Shown here: piece after piece, positions 15,588-23,676 of the stretch
How positions within the stretch are numbered: the first letter of the stretch is position 1
Layout of the letters: every line of letters begins with the position of its first letter
Source: Bacillota bacterium
GTDB taxonomy: Bacteria; Bacillota; Clostridia; Christensenellales; CAG-138
Assembly: GCA_023400985.1 (NCBI GenBank)
Contig: JAEXEN010000027.1
Coordinates: 124,001 to 188,000, forward strand
DNA length: 64,000 nucleotides
Reading direction: 5' to 3'
Translations under genes and position numbers: made by a program
Notes under the pieces: generated by a model
What the model was told of the DNA's origin: nothing
What the model saw: only the letters and a program-made list of their open reading frames with translations
Database searches by the model: none

Positions 15588-17753
15588 ATGGATAAACTCA
15601 TAGCGGCCTGTCAGGCCAAATTCACCGAGCCGGAAATGGAGCTCCTTAAAAAGGCGGTGGATTTTGCCCAAAAGGTACACGCGAATCAGCTCCGCGAAAG
15701 CGGGGAGCCTTATTATGTGCATCCGGAGGCCGTCGCGCTCATGCTCCTTGAAATGGGCATGGACAGCCATACCGTGATCGCGGGCCTTCTCCACGACGTG
15801 GTGGAGGACGGCGAAGGCGTTACGGTGGAGGGCGTTACCTCCATGTTCGGCGCGGATATCGGCGGCATGGTGGACGGGGTAACAAAGCTCACTAAAACAG
15901 GCAACCAGCAGATCGCCGCCAAGGAGGATCAACAGGCCGAAAACCTCCGCAAGATGATGCTCGCCATCGCCAACGACGTGCGCGTGGTCATCATCAAGCT
16001 AACCGACCGCCTCCACAACATGCGTACGCTCGGCTATTGCAGCGGAGAAAAACGCATAAGAAAAGCCAAGGAAACCCTCGAGGTTTACGCGAGCCTCGCG
16101 CACCGCTTCGGCATGGGCGCGATGAAATGCGAGCTCGAAGACCTTTCCTTCCAGTACATCTGGCCCGAGGAATTTGAAAGGCTCAAGGCCGCCATAGAAC
16201 CGCACCAGCGCGAGCGCATGCAAACGCTCGACTCCGCCATCGAAGCCATATCCGGGCATCTTAAGGACGCTGGAATCGAGGCGCAGATATCGGGCAGGCC
16301 GAAGCACCTTTACAGCATCTATAAAAAACTCACCCGCCAAAACAAGCAGCTCGACGAGATCTACGACCTCATCGCCATCCGCGTGATCGTCAACACCGTG
16401 AGCGACTGCTACGCGGCGTTGGGCGTTATCCACTCCATTTGGAAGCCGGTGCCGGGCAGGTTCAAGGATTATATAGCCATGCCCAAAACAAACATGTACC
16501 GTTCACTCCACACAACGCTCTTCAGCGATAAGGGCATGCCGTTTGAGGTGCAGATACGAACCGCGGAAATGCACCGTACGGCGGAATTCGGCATCGCGGC
16601 GCACTGGATGTACAAGGAGGGCCGCACAAGCCAGAGCGAGCTCGACAGCAAGCTCACATGGCTTCGCGAGGCGCTCGACCTTGAAAACTATGCCGACAGC
16701 ACGCGCGAGTTTGCCGACAGCCTCCGAAAGGACTTCTTTGGCGATTACGTATACGTGCTCACCCCGCGCGGCGAGATCATAGACCTGCTTACGGGCTCCA
16801 CGCCGCTCGACTTCGCGTACCGCATCCATACAAACGTGGGCAACCGCGCGCAGCACGCCAAGGTCAACGGCGCGATCGTGCGGCTCGACTATAAGCTTAA
16901 AAACAACGACGTGGTGGAGATCGTCACCTCGCCCACAGCCTCTCCGAGCCGCGACTGGCTCAAGATCGTAAAGACCCAGCAAGCCAAAGCGAAGATACGC
17001 CAGTGGTTTAAAAAGGCCAACCGCGAGGAGAACGTGCAGCGCGGCCGTGAAATGCTCACCGATGCCGCCAAGCGGCAGGGCATACAGTTGAGCGAAGTCA
17101 CCAAGACCGAGTATTTTTCCGACATCCTCAAGCGCTTCAACATGGACGATACCGACGACGTGTATGCCGCCATCGGCTACGGCGGCATCACCACGGGTCA
17201 GGTGCTCCAAAAGCTAGTCGAGCAGCATAAAAAAGAGGAACGCCGCGCGGCGCTTCTTGAGCGACTCGAGCACAAGGACGAGCAGAAGAACGAGCGAGCG
17301 GGCCATTCCCGCGGCGTGGTCGTGAAGGGCGAGCCCAACATGGTGGTGCGCTTCGCGCATTGTTGTAGCCCTCTCCCGGGCGATAAAATCATCGGCTATG
17401 TGACGCGCGGCAGAGGCGTGTCCATCCACCGGGCGGACTGTCCCAACGTGGCGGAGCTTTTAGCCGACGAAGGCCGCATCATAGACGTCGAATGGGTGCA
17501 GGACGCGAAATCCTCCTACACGGCGAGCATACAGATCATCGCCAACGAGCGCCCGGGCGTGCTTATGGATATTTCGCAGCTTCTTGTGAATTTGAGCATC
17601 AGCATCAAGGCGATGACCGCCAAGACCGATAAAAACAACATCGTCACCACGCAGCTTTCCTTCGACGTGAATAACGCCGACCAGCTTGCGGTCATCATCA
17701 AGAACATGAGAAAGATCAAATCGGTCACGGAAGTATACAGGTTGAACGTATGA
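15588..17753 (+). CDS. relA: bifunctional (p)ppGpp synthetase/hydrolase (RelA/SpoT)
   Basis: A 721-residue stringent-response enzyme. The N-terminal HD hydrolase domain has HANQLRESGEPYYVHP, LLHDVVEDG and KLTDRLHNMRTL, all intact. The synthetase domain follows with GRPKHLYSIYKK, DLIAIRVIV and KTNMYRSLHTT. The TGS domain is near DYVYVLTPRGEIIDL, and the C-terminal ACT domain covers about the last 75 residues. Both activities are therefore predicted. The start is the ATG at 15588 behind AAGGAGGTGAGCGC. It overlaps dtd by four bases (ATGA). Confidence 0.97.
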   Translation: MDKLIAACQAKFTEPEMELLKKAVDFAQKVHANQLRESGEPYYVHPEAVALMLLEMGMDSHTVIAGLLHDVVEDGEGVTVEGVTSMFGADIGGMVDGVTKLTKTGNQQIAAKEDQQAENLRKMMLAIANDVRVVIIKLTDRLHNMRTLGYCSGEKRIRKAKETLEVYASLAHRFGMGAMKCELEDLSFQYIWPEEFERLKAAIEPHQRERMQTLDSAIEAISGHLKDAGIEAQISGRPKHLYSIYKKLTRQNKQLDEIYDLIAIRVIVNTVSDCYAALGVIHSIWKPVPGRFKDYIAMPKTNMYRSLHTTLFSDKGMPFEVQIRTAEMHRTAEFGIAAHWMYKEGRTSQSELDSKLTWLREALDLENYADSTREFADSLRKDFFGDYVYVLTPRGEIIDLLTGSTPLDFAYRIHTNVGNRAQHAKVNGAIVRLDYKLKNNDVVEIVTSPTASPSRDWLKIVKTQQAKAKIRQWFKKANREENVQRGREMLTDAAKRQGIQLSEVTKTEYFSDILKRFNMDDTDDVYAAIGYGGITTGQVLQKLVEQHKKEERRAALLERLEHKDEQKNERAGHSRGVVVKGEPNMVVRFAHCCSPLPGDKIIGYVTRGRGVSIHRADCPNVAELLADEGRIIDVEWVQDAKSSYTASIQIIANERPGVLMDISQLLVNLSISIKAMTAKTDKNNIVTTQLSFDVNNADQLAVIIKNMRKIKSVTEVYRLNV

Positions 17754-18196
17754 GAGCGGTCGTACAGAGGGTTTCAAGCGCACAAGTCACGGTTAACGGC
17801 CGCGTGACAGGCAGCATAGAGAAAGGTTATCTGGTGCTTTTGGGCATCGAAGAAGACGATACGGCAGCCGATCTTGATTATATCGCAGAAAAGCTTATCG
17901 GCCTTCGCATATTCGAGGACGCGGCGGGCAAAATGAACCTTTCTATCACGGATGTTGGCGGTGCGATCCTCCTCGTTTCGCAGTTCACGCTATTGGGCGA
18001 CGCGCGCCACGGCAGGCGGCCGAGCTTCATCCGTGCCGCGCGGCCGGAACAGGCGATACCGCTCTATGAGGCGGCGGTGCAGAAACTAAAAGAAAGTGTT
18101 CGGGTCGAAACGGGCGAGTTCGGCGCACATATGGACGTCGCTCTCGTCAACGACGGTCCCGTTACTATCCTCCTTGAAAGCAGAAAGGCGTTTTGA
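17750..18196 (+). CDS. dtd: D-aminoacyl-tRNA deacylase
   Basis: A 148-residue editing enzyme that removes D-amino acids wrongly attached to tRNA. It begins MRAVVQRVSSAQVTV. Motif LLVSQFTLLGDARHGRRPSF holds the SQ(F)T active-site block, and FGAHMDVALVNDGPVT is the Gly/Pro-region counterpart at the C-terminus. The start overlaps the relA stop (ATGA), the same relA-dtd pair as in Bacillus. The length equals the family norm. Confidence 0.97.
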   Translation: MRAVVQRVSSAQVTVNGRVTGSIEKGYLVLLGIEEDDTAADLDYIAEKLIGLRIFEDAAGKMNLSITDVGGAILLVSQFTLLGDARHGRRPSFIRAARPEQAIPLYEAAVQKLKESVRVETGEFGAHMDVALVNDGPVTILLESRKAF

Positions 18197-18840
18197 TGCA
18201 ACTGATCACCATCGTTTCCGGCCCCCTTGCGACCAATACCTACGCCGTCTGCGGGGCGAAGCAGGGGGAATGTTTCCTCGTCGATCCCGCGAGCGCGAAA
18301 AAGGCGTTCGCATTTCTTGAGGAGCAAAATTTAAAGCTCGCGCACATACTTTTGACGCACGGGCATTTTGACCATATCATCGGCGTGGCGGAATTGAAGG
18401 AAAAAACGGGCGCGCAAGTATTCATAAGCGCAACGGATGCCGCGGCGCTCCACGACGATACGGAAAACCTCTCCACCATGACGCGCTATCCTATCCAAGG
18501 CTGTCGTGCCGACCGGGAATTGAAGGACGGCGACGTTTTTGAGGCGGCGGGATTTACCGTTAAAGCGATCTCCACGCCCGGGCATACTCGGGGCGGCATG
18601 TGCTACTTGATCGAAAGCGAACGCGTGCTGTTTTCGGGCGATACGCTTTTCAAACTGAGCGTAGGCCGAAGCGACCTGCCGGGCGGCGACCCGCAGGCGC
18701 TTTACGATTCCATTGCGTATAAGCTCTTCACGCTCCCCGGGGACTATGCCGTGTACCCGGGCCACGACAGCGCGACAACGCTCGACGACGAGCGTAAGTT
18801 CAACCCCTACATGAAGCAGTTCAATCCCGAAATATGGTGA
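18196..18840 (+). CDS. MBL-fold metallo-hydrolase (glyoxalase II-like)
   Basis: A 214-residue metallo-beta-lactamase-fold hydrolase. The metal-binding motif is LLTHGHFDHIIG (HxHxDH), with later ligands in STPGHTRGGMC, LFSGDTLF and YPGHDSATTL. The family often cleaves thioesters such as S-lactoylglutathione or related adducts, but the substrate is unknown. The ATG at 18196 shares one base with the dtd stop (TGATG). An upstream TTG at 18193 is in frame but less likely. The gene sits in the relA-dtd-hemZ operon, as its homologues often do in Clostridia. Confidence 0.92.
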   Translation: MQLITIVSGPLATNTYAVCGAKQGECFLVDPASAKKAFAFLEEQNLKLAHILLTHGHFDHIIGVAELKEKTGAQVFISATDAAALHDDTENLSTMTRYPIQGCRADRELKDGDVFEAAGFTVKAISTPGHTRGGMCYLIESERVLFSGDTLFKLSVGRSDLPGGDPQALYDSIAYKLFTLPGDYAVYPGHDSATTLDDERKFNPYMKQFNPEIW

Positions 18841-20333
18841 ATCTGTCTACAAACGTACCGCAGTTCGAGAACGACGTCGCGGAGGTACTCCGGTTGTTTC
18901 TCGACTTTGAAAAACTGTCGCCCGCGCCCGAAGAACCGCGCGACGGCGACGTTTTTGTGTCTGCGCTTCTCTTTGACGAAAACGGCGGATGGGTAGGAGA
19001 GGCGAACTGCAAGCGCATGGAAGCGGGGAAAATGCAAGGGTTTTCCTGCCGTTACGAAAGCCCGCACCGGGGCGAAAGCGAACTGGAGCAAAAGCGCTAT
19101 CAAAAACGCTGCGTGAAGATCGCGGCATTTCGCGCAATGGTTCAGGCGTTTCCCGAAGCCTTTCTGCCGTGGGGTTCTCTCACTGGTATACGCCCCACGC
19201 GGCTTTTGCGTGAGCTGAACGAGAACATGGGGGCGGACGAAGCCAAACGCATGATGCTTTTATGCTTCGACGTTACGGAGGAAAAGCTTGCGCTTGCTGA
19301 AGAAATCCTCGCCGTGCAGGACGGGATGCCAAAGCTTAATTCCGAAAGGGAAACGGGCGTTTATATAGGCATACCGTTTTGCAAGACCCGCTGCCTTTAC
19401 TGCTCGTTTGCGTCCGAGGTGCGCGGCGCGAAAACCGATATGGCGGCGTACCTTGGTGCGCTCAAAAAAGATGTCGCTTTCGGCGCGCGGCTTTTAAAGG
19501 AAACCGGCCGCACCGTGCGCAGTATGTATATAGGCGGCGGCACACCCACGGTATTGACCGCGTCGGAACTTAGCGAGCTTCTTGCTTTTGCCCTCGCGGC
19601 TTACGGCGGCTTCGGGCACGAGCTCACCGTGGAGGCGGGCAGGCCCGATACCATCGACAGGGAAAAGCTAGACGTTTTGAAGCGCCATAACGTGACGCGC
19701 ATCTCCATCAACCCGCAGAGCATGAACAATTCTACGCTTGCGCTTATCGGACGGAGCCACAGCGCGCAAGCGGTGGAGGAAGCGTTTTATATGGCGCGGG
19801 AAGCGGGCCTTTCCGAAATCAACATGGACGTCATCGCGGGGCTGCCCGGGGAAAGCTTAAGCGATTTTCAAAAAACGCTCGACGCGATAAAGAAGCTTTC
19901 GCCCGAAAACCTCACGGTGCATACGCTCGCCATCAAGCGCTCGTCGCTTTTGAAGGGGAAACTTCAGGAATATCCGCTTGCGAGCGCCGAAGTTGCCGAT
20001 AAAATGGTGGACGCGGGCCGCGCATGCGCGCGCGAACTAGGCATGCGCCCATATTACATGTACCGCCAGAAATACATGCGCGGCAACCTCGAAAACGTGG
20101 GGTACGCCAAGCCTCAAACCGAGTGCGTCTACAACGTGGATATGATGGAGGAAACCGTCAGCATCCTTGCCCACGGCGCAAACGCTATGACCAAGCGCAT
20201 CTTCGACGCCGAAAGCCGCGTGGAGCGCATCCCCGCGCCCAAGGATATCAAAACGTATATTGAGAAGATCGATGCGCTGAATGAGGCGAAGGAGAGGCTG
20301 TTTCGGGAAGAACGGGGGTTACATAATGAGTAA
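18834..20333 (+). CDS. hemZ: coproporphyrinogen dehydrogenase HemZ (radical SAM)
   Basis: A 499-residue radical SAM protein of the oxygen-independent coproporphyrinogen III oxidase family, HemZ branch. The first 160 residues are the HemZ-specific N-terminal domain with FLPWGSLTGIRPTRLL. The cluster motif is CKTRCLYCSF (CxxxCxxC). SAM-binding YIGGGTPTVL and INMDVIAGLPGES follow. No other heme genes are in the window, so the true substrate is uncertain. The start ATG at 18834 overlaps the MBL gene by seven bases. The 3' end overlaps the next gene by eight. Confidence 0.92.
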   Translation: MVNLSTNVPQFENDVAEVLRLFLDFEKLSPAPEEPRDGDVFVSALLFDENGGWVGEANCKRMEAGKMQGFSCRYESPHRGESELEQKRYQKRCVKIAAFRAMVQAFPEAFLPWGSLTGIRPTRLLRELNENMGADEAKRMMLLCFDVTEEKLALAEEILAVQDGMPKLNSERETGVYIGIPFCKTRCLYCSFASEVRGAKTDMAAYLGALKKDVAFGARLLKETGRTVRSMYIGGGTPTVLTASELSELLAFALAAYGGFGHELTVEAGRPDTIDREKLDVLKRHNVTRISINPQSMNNSTLALIGRSHSAQAVEEAFYMAREAGLSEINMDVIAGLPGESLSDFQKTLDAIKKLSPENLTVHTLAIKRSSLLKGKLQEYPLASAEVADKMVDAGRACARELGMRPYYMYRQKYMRGNLENVGYAKPQTECVYNVDMMEETVSILAHGANAMTKRIFDAESRVERIPAPKDIKTYIEKIDALNEAKERLFREERGLHNE

Positions 20334-21837
20334 ACCCCACGGCATCCTTATATTCGGCGCAAGCGGTTCGGGCACGACCACGCTCGGGCGCGAACTTGCG
20401 CGCGTGCTGAACTTCACGCACCTCGATATCGACGATTACTATTGGCTGAAAAGCGACGTGCCTTTTACTGCCGTTCGTCCGCGGGAGGAACGCCAGGCAT
20501 TGCTGCTGGCGGATATAAAGAAAAGTTCCGGCTTTGTTGTGTCCGGCAGCGCCGTAAACTGGGATGAGCCAATCTTACCGTATCTCGATCTCGCCGTGTT
20601 CGTATCTGCTCCGACCGAGGTTCGGCTAGAGCGCTTGAAAAAACGCGAACATGGAAATTTCGGCGACCGCGTTCTTAAAGGCGGCGATATGTATAACAAT
20701 CATCTCGAATTTGTCGAATGGGCGGCGGGCTACGATACGGGCGGGCTAACTATGCGCTCCCGCGCCTTGCACGAGCAATGGATTTTAAATTGTCCATGCC
20801 CCGTGATTTGCGTGGATGGAACGGCGGACTGCCGTGAAACGGCGGTAAACATTGCCGAACGCTTCTATACGAAACCCGACGAACCTCCGAGGGTAACGCT
20901 CGCCGACCTCGGCGCGCTTGAAAAATACCGCTTCACCGTCATTTTTGCCCTATACGGCGGCAAATGGCTTTATTGCCGGCAAAAGGACCGCGATACATGG
21001 GAGACGGCAGGCGGGCATATCGAAAAAGGCGAATCCCCGCTCGAGGGCGCAAAGCGCGAGCTGTACGAGGAAACGGGTGCAATAAAGTTTTACATCCGGC
21101 CCGCGTTTGACTACGCCGTGCGCCGCGACACGGAGTTTAGTTACGGTCAGGTGTATTATGCCGACATAGAAACGCTCGGCGCGATGCCGGAAGGCAGCGA
21201 AATGGCGGAGGTAAAGCCATTCGATACCTTCCCCGACAAACTGACCTATCCGGCGATTTTGCCCGTGCTGTACGGAAAAATGCAGTCGTGGCTCGGGCTT
21301 GATAGGGTTAAGGACGAGCGTTGGGATGTTCTCGACGAAAACCGTGTCCTTAAGGATCGTACGCACAAACGCGGCGAATCTTTGCCCGAGGGCGACCATC
21401 ATCTCGTCGTCCGCGCTTGGATCGTAAATTCTAAGGGCGAATTCCTCATTACACGCAGGGCGTTCAATAAGATAGGATATCCCGGTATGTGGGAGGTCCC
21501 CAGCGGAAGCGCGCTTGCTGGCGAGGGTAGTCTTACCGCGGCGACCCGCGAGGCGCAGGAGGAAACCGGCGTTGCGCTGCTTCTTGAAAACGCGAAGCTT
21601 TTTTCGACCTACCGGAGAGGGAATTCCTTCTACGACAATTGGCTTTTCTGTCAGGAATTCGATGTTGCGGACATAACCTTGCAGGAAGGGGAAACGATCG
21701 ACGCCCGTGCCGCCACTTGGGCCGAAATATCCGCAATGATGGAACGCGGCGAGTTTATCGCGCGGGATGTATTCCCCGAATTCGGCTTGCTTCAAAGCGC
21801 TCCCCGCATTGACAAAGCCGCCCTCGGGCGTGTATAA
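20326..21837 (+). CDS. three-domain fusion: P-loop kinase-like domain plus two NUDIX hydrolase domains
   Basis: A 503-residue cytosolic protein. Residues 1-190 form an adenylate/shikimate-kinase-like P-loop domain with GASGSGTTTLGREL near the start and ERLKKREHGNFGDR later. Residues about 205-335 form one NUDIX domain with an intact box, GHIEKGESPLEGAKRELYEE then TG. Residues about 340-500 form a second NUDIX domain like IPP-isomerase-type hydrolases (WDVLDENR, TRRAFNKIGYPGMWEVPSG), with box GSALAGEGSLTAATREAQEE then TG. Both boxes keep the REx2EE catalytic core. The substrate is unknown. The start ATG at 20326 overlaps hemZ by eight bases. Confidence 0.88.
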   Translation: MSKPHGILIFGASGSGTTTLGRELARVLNFTHLDIDDYYWLKSDVPFTAVRPREERQALLLADIKKSSGFVVSGSAVNWDEPILPYLDLAVFVSAPTEVRLERLKKREHGNFGDRVLKGGDMYNNHLEFVEWAAGYDTGGLTMRSRALHEQWILNCPCPVICVDGTADCRETAVNIAERFYTKPDEPPRVTLADLGALEKYRFTVIFALYGGKWLYCRQKDRDTWETAGGHIEKGESPLEGAKRELYEETGAIKFYIRPAFDYAVRRDTEFSYGQVYYADIETLGAMPEGSEMAEVKPFDTFPDKLTYPAILPVLYGKMQSWLGLDRVKDERWDVLDENRVLKDRTHKRGESLPEGDHHLVVRAWIVNSKGEFLITRRAFNKIGYPGMWEVPSGSALAGEGSLTAATREAQEETGVALLLENAKLFSTYRRGNSFYDNWLFCQEFDVADITLQEGETIDARAATWAEISAMMERGEFIARDVFPEFGLLQSAPRIDKAALGRV

Positions 21838-21838
21838 T
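21809..21838 (+). promoter_or_regulatory. hisS: promoter of the hisS T-box leader
   Basis: TTGACA (21809-21814, perfect) and TATAAT (21833-21838, perfect) are 18 bases apart. The -10 box overlaps the stop codon of the upstream NUDIX fusion gene. The transcript should begin near 21845, so the leader before hisS is about 350 nt. Confidence 0.88.
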
Positions 21839-21843
21839 TCCAT

Positions 21844-21917
21844 AAGCAAACAGGCGATGCGCCTGTAGGGCGAGGGCTCTGCCCTTGCTGCCGGAAATCT
21901 CAAGCAAACAGGCGATG
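21844..21917 (+). repeat. short repeat flanked by a 16-bp direct duplication in the T-box leader
   Basis: AAGCAAACAGGCGATG occurs at 21844-21859 and again at 21902-21917. The 42 bases between hold a short-palindrome-family unit with GTAGGGCGAGGGCTCTGCCC. This looks like a target-site duplication made when the unit inserted at the 5' end of the leader. A tandem duplication would look similar. Confidence 0.7.
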
Positions 21918-22132
21918 AGCGGAAAAAGTACCGCGCGGACGCAAAAGAGAGCCGTGAGCATAGCTGAAAGCCGCGGCGGCAGGGAAGCGCGTGAAAGGAC
22001 AGCCGTGAGCCTCCGCATGAAAGCGCGGACGTATGCCGGCGTTAACGGTTGAAGTGGAGCCCATAACCGGGGCTCAAGCAGGGTGGCACCGCGGGTTTCC
22101 CGTCCCTATGTGGACGCGAGGCCTTTTTCTTT
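21902..22132 (+). promoter_or_regulatory. T-box leader upstream of hisS
   Basis: The T-box core GGGTGGCACCGCGG (22081-22094) is preceded by GTTAACGG...GAAGTGG and an antiterminator-side stem (GAGCCCATAACCGGGGCTC). It is followed by the terminator GGTTTCCCGTCC (22094-22105) pairing with GGACGCGAGGCC (22112-22123) and TTTTTCTTT. AGAGAG at 21946-21951 resembles the Stem I AG bulge. Uncharged tRNA is expected to stabilise the antiterminator and turn on the synthetase gene(s). The specifier could not be fixed: CAT occurs at 21959 and 22016, and GAC at 21998. Confidence 0.88.
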
Positions 22133-22198
22133 ATAACGCGATTGTGGGGACGGATACGATCCGCCCGCACGGGAATCACCGAACGAAAGGGGTACATC

Positions 22199-23467
22199 AT
22201 GGCATCCTATCAGGCACCCAAGGGCACAAAGGACGTTCTCCCGAGCGAGAGCAAGGCTTGGCAGCATATCGAAGGCATCGCGCGCTCCATCTGCGAGAGC
22301 TACGGTTTTCGCGAGGTGCGCACGCCCGTGTTCGAGCATACGGAGCTTTTTTTGCGCGGCGTGGGCGATACTACGGATATCGTGCAAAAGGAGATGTACA
22401 CCTTCCTCGATAAGGGCGGCCGTTCCGTTACGCTAAAACCCGAGGGCACGGCGGGCGCGGCGCGCATGTTTTTGGAAAGCGGCCTCTACAACGAGGCGCA
22501 GCCGACGAAGCTGTATTACCTATACTGCCCGGTGTTCCGCTATGATAAGCCGCAGGCGGGAAGGCTCCGCGAGCATCACCAGTTCGGCGTGGAGGTATAC
22601 GGTGCGCCCAAAGCGAGTGCGGATGCGGAATGCATTTCCCTTGCGCTCGACATGCTGAAAAAATCGGGCCTCAAGGGGCTTTCGCTTTACATCAACAGCA
22701 TCGGCTGCCCCAATTGCCGCCCTGCGTACAACGAAAAGCTCAAGGCGTATTTCCGCGAGCATTACGATGTGCTTTGCGAAACGTGCAAAACGCGCCTTGA
22801 AAAGAACCCTCTCCGCATTCTCGACTGCAAGGAGGACGCCTGCAAAAAGGTCGCCGCGGGCGCGCCCAGCATACTCGAATACCTGTGCGAGGACTGCTAT
22901 GGCCATTTTGAGGAATTGAAATCCTGCCTCGACGCGGTGGATATCGCCTATACGGTCGATCCGTTCATCGTAAGGGGCCTCGATTATTACACAAAAACCG
23001 TGTTTGAGATCGTCTCCGACGGCAACGGCTACACCGGCACCGTGTGCGGCGGCGGCCGCTACGACGGCCTTATGGAAGAACTCGGCGGCCCCAAGATGAG
23101 CGGTATGGGCTTTGGCATGGGCATGGAGAGGCTGCTCCTCGTGGCGGAACTGCAGGGAGCGAAAATGCCGCAGGACGAGCCGCCCGAGGTGTATGTGGCG
23201 GCCATGGGCGACGCGGCACGCAAAGCGGGCTTTAAGCTCGTGCAGCGCCTGCGGGAAAACGGCGTCAAGGCCGAGTTCGACCATGTGGGCAGGAGTTTCA
23301 AGGCGCAGTTCAAGTATGCGGATAAGCTCAAGACCCGCGTCGTCGCCGTGCTCGGCGAGGACGAACTCAAGAAAGGCGTGGTGAAATTGAAACGCATGGA
23401 AGACGGGGTCGAACGCGAAGCGGTGTTTGATGAGGTGGAAGAAGCGTTAAAGGAAGTATTGCGGTAA
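22199..23467 (+). CDS. hisS: histidyl-tRNA synthetase
   Basis: A 422-residue class II aminoacyl-tRNA synthetase. Motif 1 region: APKGTKDVLPSESKAWQHIE. Histidine-specific motifs include KPEGTAGAARMF, RPQAG-type KPQAGRLREHHQFGVE (motif 2) and VRGLDYYTKTVFE. Motif 3 is GMGFGMGMERLLL, and the anticodon-binding domain fills the last 95 residues. The start is the ATG at 22199 with GAAAGGGG upstream; earlier in-frame codons lie in leader and repeat DNA. Control is by the T-box just upstream. Confidence 0.97.
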   Translation: MASYQAPKGTKDVLPSESKAWQHIEGIARSICESYGFREVRTPVFEHTELFLRGVGDTTDIVQKEMYTFLDKGGRSVTLKPEGTAGAARMFLESGLYNEAQPTKLYYLYCPVFRYDKPQAGRLREHHQFGVEVYGAPKASADAECISLALDMLKKSGLKGLSLYINSIGCPNCRPAYNEKLKAYFREHYDVLCETCKTRLEKNPLRILDCKEDACKKVAAGAPSILEYLCEDCYGHFEELKSCLDAVDIAYTVDPFIVRGLDYYTKTVFEIVSDGNGYTGTVCGGGRYDGLMEELGGPKMSGMGFGMGMERLLLVAELQGAKMPQDEPPEVYVAAMGDAARKAGFKLVQRLRENGVKAEFDHVGRSFKAQFKYADKLKTRVVAVLGEDELKKGVVKLKRMEDGVEREAVFDEVEEALKEVLR

Positions 23468-23504
23468 ACGGTATGGAACCCCGTAAACCCGGCATAAACC
23501 GCCG

Positions 23505-23600
23505 ATTCGGCACGGCGGCATGAAATCATGCCGCCCTACAGGCGGAAACGAAATATCCAATGTAGGGCGGGATGCCCACATCCCGCCGCGTATACCCACC
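23505..23600. repeat. two short palindromic repeats between hisS and aspS
   Basis: GGCGGCATGAAATCATGCCG (23514-23533) and TAGGGCGGGATGCCCACATC ending CCCGCCGCG (23563-23590) fill most of the 209-base gap between the two synthetase genes. The first could act as a terminator or processing hairpin. The rest of the gap has no clear promoter. Confidence 0.8.
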
Positions 23601-23676
23601 ACCCAGCGTGATCCCATAACCCCGGCATATTACATCCGCATAATACATTCTCTTAAGAAGGCGAGGAATTTCCCAT

